Part shown: positions 6,429 to 13,242 of the stretch, one piece after another
Numbering within the stretch: position 1 is the stretch's first letter
How the letters are laid out: each line of letters begins with the position of its first letter
Assembly: GCA_007131745.1 (NCBI GenBank)
Contig: SLPX01000415.1
Coordinates: 1 to 13,921, forward strand
From: Myxococcales bacterium
GTDB lineage: Bacteria; Myxococcota; Polyangia; HGW-17; SLPX01
Direction: 5' to 3'
DNA length: 13,921 nt
The notes under the pieces: model-generated
What the model was told of the DNA's origin: nothing
The model's input: the letters and a program-made list of their open reading frames with translations, nothing else
The model's database searches: none
Program-made: the position numbers and the translations under genes

Positions 6429-7781
6429 TCATGGGCCCGACGAGCAGCTGGATGTGTCAAAGCCCGAGCAGTCGGCCAGGCAACGAAGCGTTCCGCCCAA
6501 AAATCCTTGAGAAATGCATGTTTCTCCGCCGAGGGCGCTGCCGTCGCAAACCTCCGGGCCGTTTTTTATTCCGTCACCGCAATAACCTCCGCAGCCCGAT
6601 GTGTCGAAACCCGAGCAGTCTCCAAGGCAAACCAGGGTTCCGCCGTACAACCCTTGTGTTTCGCAGGTTTGGCCGTCGAGGGCGTTGCCGTCGCAAACCT
6701 CGTCCCCGTTGATTTCACCGTCGCCGCAGTATTCGCAGGCTGACTCATCGAACGAGAAACAATCACCGGCGCACCCGAGCGCGCCGCCGTGGTACATCGG
6801 GTTTACGGATTCGCATATCTCGCCGCCCAGGTTTTCGCCGTCGCACACCTCGTCCCCGTTGATTTCACCGTCGCCGCAGATCCCGCAGCCGGATGTGTCA
6901 AAGCCCGAGCAGTCGGCCAGGCAAGCCAGCGTTCCGCTGTGATAACCCTGTATCTGGCAGGTTTCACCGCCCAGTTCTCCCCCGTCGCAGACTTCGCCGA
7001 TTTCCTTGATATCGTTTCCGCACTCGGGTGGATTGTCACACGCGGCCGGGTCGAAATCAGTACAATCCGCACGGCATGCAAGCGTTCCTCCACCGAATCC
7101 CAGGCTTTCACAGGTTTCTCCCGCGAGGTCTTCCCCGTCGCAGACTTCGTCGTCTTCCTTGATATCGTTTCCGCATTTCGGCGCATGTTCACATTCGGAT
7201 ACATCAAAAGTGCAATTCGCCAGGCAGCGCAGCTCGCCCCCGATGTAGCCAAGACCTCCACAATCCATTCCGCCCAGATCGGTTCCATCGCACTCCTCTC
7301 CATCTTCAAGGATCCCGTTGCCGCACAGCCCCATGCAGCCGCTTGTGTCAAAGGTGCAGTCCGTTTTGCACGAAAGTTCGCCGCCTTGCTGCGCGCCCAG
7401 GCCTTCACAAGTGACGCCCCCCAGGTTGTCACCGTCGCACTCTTCCGGACCTTCTATTACTCCGTTGCCGCAGGTGTGGCACTGCGAAAAATTCAGCTTG
7501 CAGTCATCCGTACATAAGAGTTCTCCGTGTTCATGACCAGTGTAATCCAAGCAGGTATTGTCACCGAAATCATCCCCGTCGCACAATTCATCCCCCTCCT
7601 TCACCCCGTTTCCGCATGTTGCATCGCGGTAACCGAATTTCACTGTACATCCTGCAATCGAAAGGAGCGCCAGGCAAGCGGTCAAGGCCGGGCAAGCAGT
7701 TAATTTTACAAAAACCTGATGAGCATTTTCCTGAAACCGGTTTTCAACACTTTTACAGGGTCCGGTATTAAAAAATCTCAT
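6429..7781 (-). CDS. Lipoprotein with eight DUF4215 Cys-rich repeats
   Basis: 450 residues. The N-terminus has a long basic region, a hydrophobic stretch and a lipobox SIAGC with C45, so it is probably a lipid-anchored envelope or surface protein. From residue 56 to the end there are eight modules of about 45-50 residues with the pattern CGNGxxExxExCDGxxLGG, then TC, a GGxLxC and DCxxFDxSxC. Six cysteines per module are expected to form disulfides outside the cytoplasm. This is the myxobacterial-type cysteine-rich repeat (DUF4215 class), common in large secreted proteins of Myxococcota and relatives; binding or adhesion is a guess. The ATG has a weak AGGAT before it but is the only good start. 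The gene is bracketed by R2 direct repeats. Confidence 0.85.
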   Translation of the reverse strand: MRFFNTGPCKSVENRFQENAHQVFVKLTACPALTACLALLSIAGCTVKFGYRDATCGNGVKEGDELCDGDDFGDNTCLDYTGHEHGELLCTDDCKLNFSQCHTCGNGVIEGPEECDGDNLGGVTCEGLGAQQGGELSCKTDCTFDTSGCMGLCGNGILEDGEECDGTDLGGMDCGGLGYIGGELRCLANCTFDVSECEHAPKCGNDIKEDDEVCDGEDLAGETCESLGFGGGTLACRADCTDFDPAACDNPPECGNDIKEIGEVCDGGELGGETCQIQGYHSGTLACLADCSGFDTSGCGICGDGEINGDEVCDGENLGGEICESVNPMYHGGALGCAGDCFSFDESACEYCGDGEINGDEVCDGNALDGQTCETQGLYGGTLVCLGDCSGFDTSGCGGYCGDGIKNGPEVCDGSALGGETCISQGFLGGTLRCLADCSGFDTSSCSSGP

Positions 7782-7844
7782 GAATCTATCCTATGCGCAC
7801 TCTCTCACACTCCCTATGCATTCTCACAAACTTCCACTGAATCA

Positions 7845-7873
7845 ATGCTATTTCGCTGTCTTGAAAGTGTCAA
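7845..7873 (-). promoter_or_regulatory. Probable promoter of the DUF4215 lipoprotein gene
   Basis: On the minus strand a consensus TTGACA (7873-7868) is followed after exactly 17 bp by TAGCAT (7850-7845). This leaves a leader of about 57 bases before the ATG. The upstream side has GTGTCA and TTGCG twice (7867-7905), possibly an activator or repressor site. Confidence 0.55.
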
Positions 7874-7904
7874 CTTGCGAAAACAATGTGTCACGGAAAC
7901 TTGC

Positions 7905-8010
7905 GTATCCCGGACAGTAATGCGGAGGTCGCTGCGCAGGCGGCGTATGCGTTGTCTCTCCCGGCGATGCGGCGCGGCGCAGCCCTTGCGAGGGCACCCT
8001 GAGCGTTTTG
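7905..8010. other. GC-rich hairpin-forming segment
   Basis: GCTGCGC (7931-7937) pairs with GCGCAGC (7977-7983) across a loop of 39 bases rich in GGCG/CGGC words, followed by AGGGCACCCT. It is much richer in G+C than the flanks, without a plausible reading frame. It may be a remnant of a mobile element end or a structured RNA; no U-tract marks it as a terminator. Confidence 0.3.
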
Positions 8011-8069
8011 GAATGTATAATGCGAATTTCCGATTAAAAATAACTGCAAACAATAGAAATAACCTAACA

Positions 8070-8191
8070 GACCTAACAGGTGACCTGGCATGTGACGACA
8101 ACCTGTTCGACCAAACGCATTGGCCAAACTGTCCTTAGAGAGAATCGCGGCTCACCGGTCCATCGCGTGTCGTCGTCGTGTGCGCTGTTTC
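8070..8191. repeat. Repeat R2b
   Basis: Direct-repeat partner of R2a: 88 of 91 bases in the core (8101-8191). The same AACAGGT/ACCTGTT inverted repeat is kept (8075-8081 with 8101-8107) although the loop is 12 bases longer. Weaker similarity may run on to about 8290. With R2a it frames a 1.9-kb unit holding the DUF4215 gene. Confidence 0.88.
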
Positions 8192-8338
8192 TTCCCTTCG
8201 CCCTCCAAATTTGTTCATTTTGAGCTTCTACGAAAACATTTCTCTTCTACCTACCCCCAGGCTCTCTGCGTTTTTTCTCTCCAATTATATCTCGAGCTTT
8301 TTGATATCTTGCTTCACAAGAACCAAAAGGGCTTTTGA

Positions 8339-8349
8339 AATGACTATCC
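8339..8349. repeat. 11-bp direct repeat left of the PHP gene
   Basis: AATGACTATCC here recurs at 10316-10326, just beyond the 3' end of the PHP gene, in the same orientation. It could be a target-site duplication or chance. Confidence 0.3.
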
Positions 8350-8417
8350 ACCAGGATGATTGACCGCTTTATTGATTTGGTGGTAAGCTGCTGCCCAATA
8401 GAATGAGGGAGAGATTC

Positions 8418-10196
8418 ATGCTCAAAGCATTTCTGATCGTTCCAGCAGCATTTTTGGTGTTGGGTTCATTTAGTTGCGGTTCCAATGGAGAAGAAACCCA
8501 GGTTGGGCCCAACAAATCCGATATCCGGGGCGGCAAGGCTGACAGTGCAGTGGATTACTGCTTGTACTTCGGATACGAGTCAGGATGCGACCTTTGCGAA
8601 GAGTTCGGGTGGTACGGCGACGGGATCTGCGACCAGGATCTCATTGACGCCGGGTGGTGCGTAGGTCCTGATCCTGACTGTGGACCCGTAGATCCCGATG
8701 ATTGTCAGCGGGGCCACGAGTGCGACGAGCTTGGCGCGACGCTGTGCGCCGAAGGCCTTGTTTACACCTGCGAGACTGACGATGAAGACGGGTGTCGGGT
8801 GTGGAGAGGCCCGGATCCTTGCGCCATCGGTTACTGTCTCGACGCTGAGACTTGCCGTGACCCGGCCGATTTTCAGACCAGCGCCTTTTATCCGGACCTC
8901 AACGGGGGAATGCTCGCGGTCAGAGGAAACGAGCTAAGCGGCAGGCATCACACCGGCAGCTTCTTCACCACCCTCGGTTACTCTACCGCTGATGGCTGCG
9001 CCCTGCCGACACGCCCGATCGACCTTCCGAGTTGGATCCCTGGTACGGTCGACTTCTGGTACCCGTTCGCTTACGCAAATGATACTTCTCTGCAAGATGG
9101 GCTGGGCATGGTCTACCATCCCGGTCGCTACAATATGGATTTGGATTGGTATCTCGCGCTCTTCGACTATCGCCGTGAATACATGGTCGGTATGGAAATC
9201 TTCAACGCCGGGGACCGCTACAATCTGGCGACATCCAACTCTACTGGTCTTCCTAGGGGGAGATGGCATGACCATCGCGCGCTGTGGGACTACATCAACG
9301 CGAGTAGGGATCATGACGACCTGATCTGGGGCTTTTCCAACTCGGACTTTCATGGTGCAGCGCTCAGCGGTACGGCTGGTCTGCTAAACGCTAATCGTCA
9401 CTATATGAAAAGACTTGATGAAGGTACCTTTCGAGAGAACCTCCGGTCTGGAGCCTTCACCGCCTCATACTATCCCTCGTCCAGCGGTATTGGCGACGCA
9501 CCCGTGTTGACCGGTATCGACATTACGGCGACCACGATCACTCTTTCTTGTGCGGGCTGTAGTGATGTGCTGTGGTATGGAAACAAGTCCCTAGACTCGG
9601 GCCTATTCGAGAACCCGCGACACCCGGACTATGACAGCAACAATCCGGAGACGCAGCTATTCTTGATGTACACATCCGAACCCTACTCCGGTGAAACGAG
9701 CTTGACCATCGATCTGGATGACCATTTCGTGGCAGGGGAAACGAACTTCGTTCGCGCTGTGTTGATCAACAGCTCAGGACAGACATACGTGCAGCCTTTC
9801 GGTTTCGTCGCTGCAGACACCAGTGGTTATCTCGTAGCCAATCCCTACGCTGCCGTCGACTTCGGAGCCGTGGAGATTTTCAAGTCCAATCTCCACACCC
9901 ACACGGCACAGAGTGATGGGAGTGGCACCGTGCCGAACGTGATCACCTTTTATGCCGACGCCGGCTATCACATACTCTCGATTACCGACCACGACAATGT
10001 GAGACCCCGGGGTGGTGCATACCCCTATGCGGGCCGCGACGGCACCGGCCCGAATGGTGATCAGCCCGCATGCGGTACCACCTGGCCCTGGAACGAATGG
10101 TTCGAGCACCATGCCGATGCGAACCTTTGGTCAGGCGACTGGCTCTATACCGGCCCAATTCCCCAGCCGAGCCTCATCAACTGGTGGCTGGACTGA
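8418..10196 (+). CDS. Secreted PHP-domain phosphoesterase-like lipoprotein with permuted motif order
   Basis: 592 residues. The start is chosen at the second ATG, 5 bases after GAGGGAGAG; it gives a clean signal peptide ending GSFSC (C20, non-classical lipobox). Residues 35-146 are Cys-rich (GGKADSAVDYC, FGWYGDGICD, PDPDC), a pattern seen in myxobacterial exported proteins. Residues 150-350 resemble the second half of a CehA/McbA-type PHP domain: RGNELSGRHHTG (169-180), YHPGR (233-237), EIFN (260-263), SDFHG (309-313), LRSGAF. Residues 360-465 are a beta-sandwich normally C-terminal in such proteins. Only then, at 485-530, comes what is usually the start of the domain: NLHTHTAQSDGSG and TDHD. 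All metal-ligand motifs exist but in permuted order. Activity as a metal-dependent phosphoesterase is possible but unproven; it may instead be the product of a truncated tandem duplication. Confidence 0.82.
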   Translation: MLKAFLIVPAAFLVLGSFSCGSNGEETQVGPNKSDIRGGKADSAVDYCLYFGYESGCDLCEEFGWYGDGICDQDLIDAGWCVGPDPDCGPVDPDDCQRGHECDELGATLCAEGLVYTCETDDEDGCRVWRGPDPCAIGYCLDAETCRDPADFQTSAFYPDLNGGMLAVRGNELSGRHHTGSFFTTLGYSTADGCALPTRPIDLPSWIPGTVDFWYPFAYANDTSLQDGLGMVYHPGRYNMDLDWYLALFDYRREYMVGMEIFNAGDRYNLATSNSTGLPRGRWHDHRALWDYINASRDHDDLIWGFSNSDFHGAALSGTAGLLNANRHYMKRLDEGTFRENLRSGAFTASYYPSSSGIGDAPVLTGIDITATTITLSCAGCSDVLWYGNKSLDSGLFENPRHPDYDSNNPETQLFLMYTSEPYSGETSLTIDLDDHFVAGETNFVRAVLINSSGQTYVQPFGFVAADTSGYLVANPYAAVDFGAVEIFKSNLHTHTAQSDGSGTVPNVITFYADAGYHILSITDHDNVRPRGGAYPYAGRDGTGPNGDQPACGTTWPWNEWFEHHADANLWSGDWLYTGPIPQPSLINWWLD

Positions 10197-10315
10197 GCCG
10201 GCTGAATCTTTCGCGAAACGACCTTAACGTGGCGACGGCCCTCCGCTTTTCGAGCCGCCAACTCGAAGAGGTCTTCAGGACCAGAAGGCTGCCGCCTTCA
10301 AAAGACCAGAGCTAG

Positions 10316-10326
10316 AATGACTATCC
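10316..10326. repeat. 11-bp direct repeat right of the PHP gene
   Basis: AATGACTATCC, partner of 8339-8349. The pair encloses the PHP gene and its upstream region. Confidence 0.3.
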
Positions 10327-10383
10327 GCTCCTTAATAAATTCAGGTATTTAGCTTTGGTGCCCACTAAAGTGCCATCATGTTG

Positions 10384-10400
10384 CCGCTGACTTGCAGCGG
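10384..10400. other. Stem-loop between convergent genes
   Basis: CCGCTG acttg CAGCGG is a perfect 6-bp stem with a 5-base loop. It lies between the convergent ends of the PHP and membrane-protein genes, where a terminator would be expected, but it has no T-run on either strand. The rest of 10197-10433 has no convincing gene. Confidence 0.3.
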
Positions 10401-10433
10401 GTGACTCCAAAAGACGGATGGATGGCCCTGGGC

Positions 10434-10985
10434 TCAGGGCGAGGACGCGTCGTCTTCTCGGCTCGTGCGCATGCGGTGGGCCGACCACCACGCTTTCAAG
10501 TTGAGATACGTCCCAATCGCCATGATAGTCGCCCCCAAGAGCGCGATCCACGAGCCCGATTTGAGGCAAGCGTAGACGAACCCGAGCGTGGCCAGACCGA
10601 AGAACATCCAAAGGCGCCCAGCGGCCGCACCGGTTCCGGCTCCGATGGCGTCGCGAATCGCGGCGACGCCGAACCCAACGATCACAGCGGAGAAGACCCC
10701 GACCGCAATGATGGGTCCGATCAACGCCGGCGCGACGAGCCCGGCTATGAGGCGCTCCGCATCCGGGCGCGGCTCCTGTCCCCAGCCCGTGATGTCGACC
10801 ACGAGGGCCGCGTGCAACGCAAAGCCGAGGAGACCCACGAGCGTCGCCAAGACCCCGCCCATGATCGCCATGCGCCGGGTGTGTTTCGCATTGGTCGCGG
10901 TGCGACTACGTTCCGGTCGAACCGGCCGGCGTTCTCCACGTTCATTCATTAGAGGCGAATCATCCCGTTGAAAAAAGTTCTGCAT
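10434..10985 (-). CDS. Four-helix membrane protein with the R1 shared leader
   Basis: 183 residues. Residues 1-26 (MQNFFQRDDSPLMNERGE, RRPVRPER) are the R1-encoded leader, differing at two positions from that of the lipoprotein at 5018. A basic linker leads to about four predicted helices: 40-63, 79-109, 124-141 and 143-164, then a basic C-terminal tail (RMRTSREDDASSP). No family is recognised. The strong AAGGAG eight bases before the ATG belongs to R1b; the internal ATG at residue 39 has none. The body of the gene is clearly richer in G+C (about two thirds by eye) than R1b and the DUF362 gene, so it was probably joined to the R1 leader by recombination after transfer from a GC-rich donor. 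Confidence 0.7.
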   Translation of the reverse strand: MQNFFQRDDSPLMNERGERRPVRPERSRTATNAKHTRRMAIMGGVLATLVGLLGFALHAALVVDITGWGQEPRPDAERLIAGLVAPALIGPIIAVGVFSAVIVGFGVAAIRDAIGAGTGAAAGRLWMFFGLATLGFVYACLKSGSWIALLGATIMAIGTYLNLKAWWSAHRMRTSREDDASSP

Positions 10986-11181
10986 GGCGCCATCTCCTTA
11001 TCCGAGACCAACCAACAATGTCGGGATGAACGCGGTCTGTCAAAATACTTGTCGCAAAAACCGCTTTTTTTCCTTCAGCACTCATTTATCAGCCATCTTT
11101 GATGTATTTAGAACAAAAATACTCATATACGTTAAATTGTTGTCAAATCGAATTTTTCGGCATGTTGAGTGTGATAAGAAA
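10909..11181 (-). repeat. Repeat R1b: promoter, leader and first 26 codons shared with R1a
   Basis: 273 bp, about 95% identical to 5718-5989. On the minus strand it supplies TTGACA (11043-11038), 17 bp, CATTGT, AAGGAG (10999-10994) and the first 26 codons of the membrane protein. The right edge (GATAAGAAA) is exactly where the transposase fragment begins in the other copy; here it runs into the leader of the DUF362 gene. Confidence 0.9.
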
Positions 11182-11239
11182 TATTAATAAGATGAGGGTG
11201 TTGTTTGCTGCGAAGTACTGCATATGGAGAACATACATT

Positions 11240-12595
11240 ATGTCAATCGATTCCTCCCAAGTGCCTGTCGCCCTTGCGTCTTATAACAAAAGCCCGAATT
11301 CACTCGGCCGGGCGCTGGAACTTTGCGAAGCGTTTTCTGATCTTTCCCCGCATCATCACGTGATGATCAAGCCTAACCTGGTGGCGTGGAACGAAGAGTT
11401 TCCCATAGCGCCGTTCGGGGTCTATACCACCACCAGGCTGGTGGAAGACCTGGTGATTCTTCTGAAGGATCACGGGTGCCGCGGGATCAGGATCGGCGAA
11501 GGCTCGGTGGAAATAAAAAAGGGCGTCGGAACAAAAGCTGTTTTCGCGGGGTTGGGATACACGCGCCTGGCCGAGCGCTATGGTCTTGAACTCGTGGATT
11601 TCAACGAGAGCAAGTCCAAAGCGTTGAACGCGTTCAAGGATCTCAACGATTTGAACGATTTGAAAAATTGCAATGTCGAATCCGATTTAAGACTGCATAT
11701 CGCGGAAGAAGCACTGGAATCGGATTTTTTCATCAACATGCCGGTATTGAAAACCCACGGCCAAACCAAAGTGTCATTGGGGCTCAAGAACCTGAAAGGC
11801 TGCCTGAAAACCAGATCCAAAAAGTTCTGCCACCATCCGGAATTGAACCTGGAGTACTGCTTCTCCCACATCGCTGATTTAGTCAAACCTGACCTGACCA
11901 TAATTGACGGTATTTACGCCCTGGAAAAAGGGGCTCTCCACTTCGGCAACGCCTACCGGAAAAATCTCATCGTCGCATCGAAAGACATTCTTGGTGCGGA
12001 TCTGCTGGCCGCTCATTTAATTGGTTTTTCAGGGGAAGACATAGCCCATTTCCGTCACTATGGAGAGCGGCACGATCGCTCGCTGAAACTGGAAGATTAC
12101 CCGATTGCAGGCGAAGACCCGAATCTTCACACAAAGCCCCTTAAATGGGACTGGGCCTGGACCGAAGACAACACCGGCCCGGGTATTTTTGCAAAGCTGT
12201 CCATTACCGGACCGGCCCTTCCCAAGTATGACGACACCCTCTGTTCGGGATGTTCGCCCATCGCCAATATGGCTAATATCCTCGTGATGTCTGCTTTCAA
12301 GGGCAAGCCCCTGGCGAGGGTGGAAGTGCTTAACGGCAAAAAAATGCAAGGCAGGCCGGGATATGATCAGACCGTTCTTCTTGGCGATTGCATCATCAGG
12401 GCCAACGAAAAAAACCGCGACATTCGCCATGCAGTTGAGGTCAAAGGCTGCCCGCCTTCGGTTGACCAGGTGGCCGAGGCCCTCAAATCAGCAGGCCTGG
12501 ATGTCAAAATCGAAACATACCGTGATTACATGAAGGGGCAAAGCGTCAAATACCACGGCAAAGCCGAATACGACCCGCGGTTTTTCGCGGGATAA
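11240..12595 (+). CDS. DUF362-family protein
   Basis: 451 residues, probably cytoplasmic. Family marks: KPNLVAW (44-50), IRIGEGSV (83-90), NMPVLKTHGQTKVSLGLKN (166-184) followed by LKGC, IIDGIYALEKG (221-231), and a C-terminal GDC (384) and VKGCPP (401-406) pair. DUF362 proteins are widespread in anaerobes and often carry ferredoxin-type clusters; here only a single CSGC (335-338) stands in that position, with C384 and C404, so any cluster would be non-standard. The biochemical role of the family is not firmly known. The start at 11240 is preferred: GGAGA lies 9 bases upstream and the protein aligns with family N-termini from there; the longer frame runs back into R1b. A Asn-Asp-Leu mini-repeat occurs at 135-142. 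Confidence 0.85.
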   Translation: MSIDSSQVPVALASYNKSPNSLGRALELCEAFSDLSPHHHVMIKPNLVAWNEEFPIAPFGVYTTTRLVEDLVILLKDHGCRGIRIGEGSVEIKKGVGTKAVFAGLGYTRLAERYGLELVDFNESKSKALNAFKDLNDLNDLKNCNVESDLRLHIAEEALESDFFINMPVLKTHGQTKVSLGLKNLKGCLKTRSKKFCHHPELNLEYCFSHIADLVKPDLTIIDGIYALEKGALHFGNAYRKNLIVASKDILGADLLAAHLIGFSGEDIAHFRHYGERHDRSLKLEDYPIAGEDPNLHTKPLKWDWAWTEDNTGPGIFAKLSITGPALPKYDDTLCSGCSPIANMANILVMSAFKGKPLARVEVLNGKKMQGRPGYDQTVLLGDCIIRANEKNRDIRHAVEVKGCPPSVDQVAEALKSAGLDVKIETYRDYMKGQSVKYHGKAEYDPRFFAG

Positions 12596-12738
12596 GCCAT
12601 TTCCAAAACCGCTTTTCCCTTCCCTCCCGGCCGGCAATCAGGTTATACCCCACGCGTCGTAAAGTAAAAAATGAAACAACACTCTGCCACCGCGTTGCCA
12701 AGAGGACAAGAAGACAGGAAGACAAGAGGAAGAAACAT

Positions 12739-12948
12739 ATGCAAAAAACATTTTTGGCCGCCGGCTCCGTGGTCATGCTCGTTTCGATTTCGTGCATCGC
12801 TGTTGCGGTATACGGCCTGCTGACCACCAAGATGGGGTTACTTGCACCGATGTTTTGGTCCTTGGTTGCATGTCATGCGCTCTCCGGTGTTGCCGCCATG
12901 CACCTGCTCGAAAGAGCGCGCAGCGGATCGAAAGGCGGTGCGCAATGA
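12739..12948 (+). CDS. Tiny two-helix membrane protein A
   Basis: 69 residues: helix 1 about 5-29 (AAGSVVMLVSISCIAVAVYGL), a short loop, helix 2 about 36-57 (PMFWSLVACHALSGVAAMHLL), then a basic tail. A purine-rich tract precedes the gene and GAGGAAG lies 6-7 bases before the ATG. Its stop overlaps the start of the next gene (ATGA), so the two are translationally coupled. The two proteins are paralogous (shared FWxxVAxH and similar spacing of helices). No family is recognised; small hydrophobic pairs of this kind can be subunits of transporters or membrane stress proteins, but this is open. Confidence 0.7.
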   Translation: MQKTFLAAGSVVMLVSISCIAVAVYGLLTTKMGLLAPMFWSLVACHALSGVAAMHLLERARSGSKGGAQ

Positions 12949-13136
12949 AGTGGTTATGGCTTGCCGGAGCAACCGTGGTTGGGTTGGCTTCGCTGGCTTG
13001 CGCAATCGGCACGGTCGTGGAATTCTACACAGGCAAGGGCGATTTGAAAAAGGCCGATTTCTGGGGCGGCGTAGCTTTCCACGGCGTAACCGCGATTTTA
13101 GCGCTTTGGCTTCTCCTGAAGGGACTTGGCGCATAG
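12945..13136 (+). CDS. Tiny two-helix membrane protein B
   Basis: 63 residues: helix 1 about 3-26, loop YTGKGDLKKAD, helix 2 about 39-60 (DFWGGVAFHGVTAILALWLL). The start is the ATG that overlaps the stop of protein A by 4 bp. Aligning A and B without large gaps gives matching positions in helix 1 (S/A-x-VV-x-L-x-S/A), the FW pair, VAxH and the LL near the end, so B looks like a tandem duplicate. A T-run follows the stop directly. A TetR-type regulator with its own operator lies 100 bp downstream. Confidence 0.7.
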   Translation: MKWLWLAGATVVGLASLACAIGTVVEFYTGKGDLKKADFWGGVAFHGVTAILALWLLLKGLGA

Positions 13137-13164
13137 TTTTTTTCTTCTCACAAAAAAAAAGGGG

Positions 13165-13193
13165 TTGACATGGGTGTCCGGTGTGCGCATACT
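13165..13193 (+). promoter_or_regulatory. Promoter of the TetR-family gene
   Basis: TTGACA, 17 bp, CATACT (4 of 6 to the -10 consensus). The transcript would start at about 13200, at the left edge of the operator. Confidence 0.7.
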
Positions 13194-13200
13194 TTGAGAT

Positions 13201-13221
13201 ACAGACCGACGGTCGGTTTGT
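13201..13221. promoter_or_regulatory. Palindromic operator of the TetR-family regulator
   Basis: ACAGACCGAC, a central G, then GTCGGTTTGT. The inner arms ACCGAC/GTCGGT are perfect; of ten arm pairs only one does not match. Placement just downstream of the -10 and 22 bp before the start codon fits autorepression by the downstream gene, the standard TetR arrangement. Confidence 0.75.
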
Positions 13222-13242
13222 TGGATGGAAGGAGATCGAGAA

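Larger units (their letters stand above)
7782..8417. other. Gene-free interval between divergent DUF4215 and PHP genes
   Basis: About 640 bp with no convincing gene on either strand. Contents from left to right: leader of the DUF4215 gene with two near repeats ending GCATAGG, its promoter, a GC-rich hairpin-forming stretch (7905-8010), an AT-rich stretch with CCTAACAG twice (8063-8080), repeat R2b, and a T-rich region leading to the ribosome binding site of the PHP gene (GAGGGAGAG at 8404-8412). Confidence 0.6.

Noticed and set aside
6601..7517. Several long plus- and minus-strand frames inside the DUF4215 gene
   Set aside because: They are shadows created by the internal repeats of that gene; none has family motifs or a ribosome binding site.
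7865..7905. Paired GTGTCA/TTGCG words as an insertion-sequence end (IS21-like)
   Set aside because: One copy is better explained as the -35 of the DUF4215 promoter; no transposase or matching opposite end is seen.
8120..8338. 72-residue plus-strand frame beginning in R2b (and its partner beginning in R2a)
   Set aside because: The two frames agree only inside the repeat and diverge without protein-like conservation afterwards; no ribosome binding site.
10070..10315. Continuation of the PHP gene in another frame after a frameshift
   Set aside because: The alternative frame gives no PHP-like motifs, and the stop at 10194 falls in otherwise normal sequence; the permuted order is not explained by a single frameshift.
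11099..11239. Longer N-terminus for the DUF362 protein
   Set aside because: The extra residues are encoded by repeat R1b and its junction, and the ATG at 11240 has the ribosome binding site and fits the family start.
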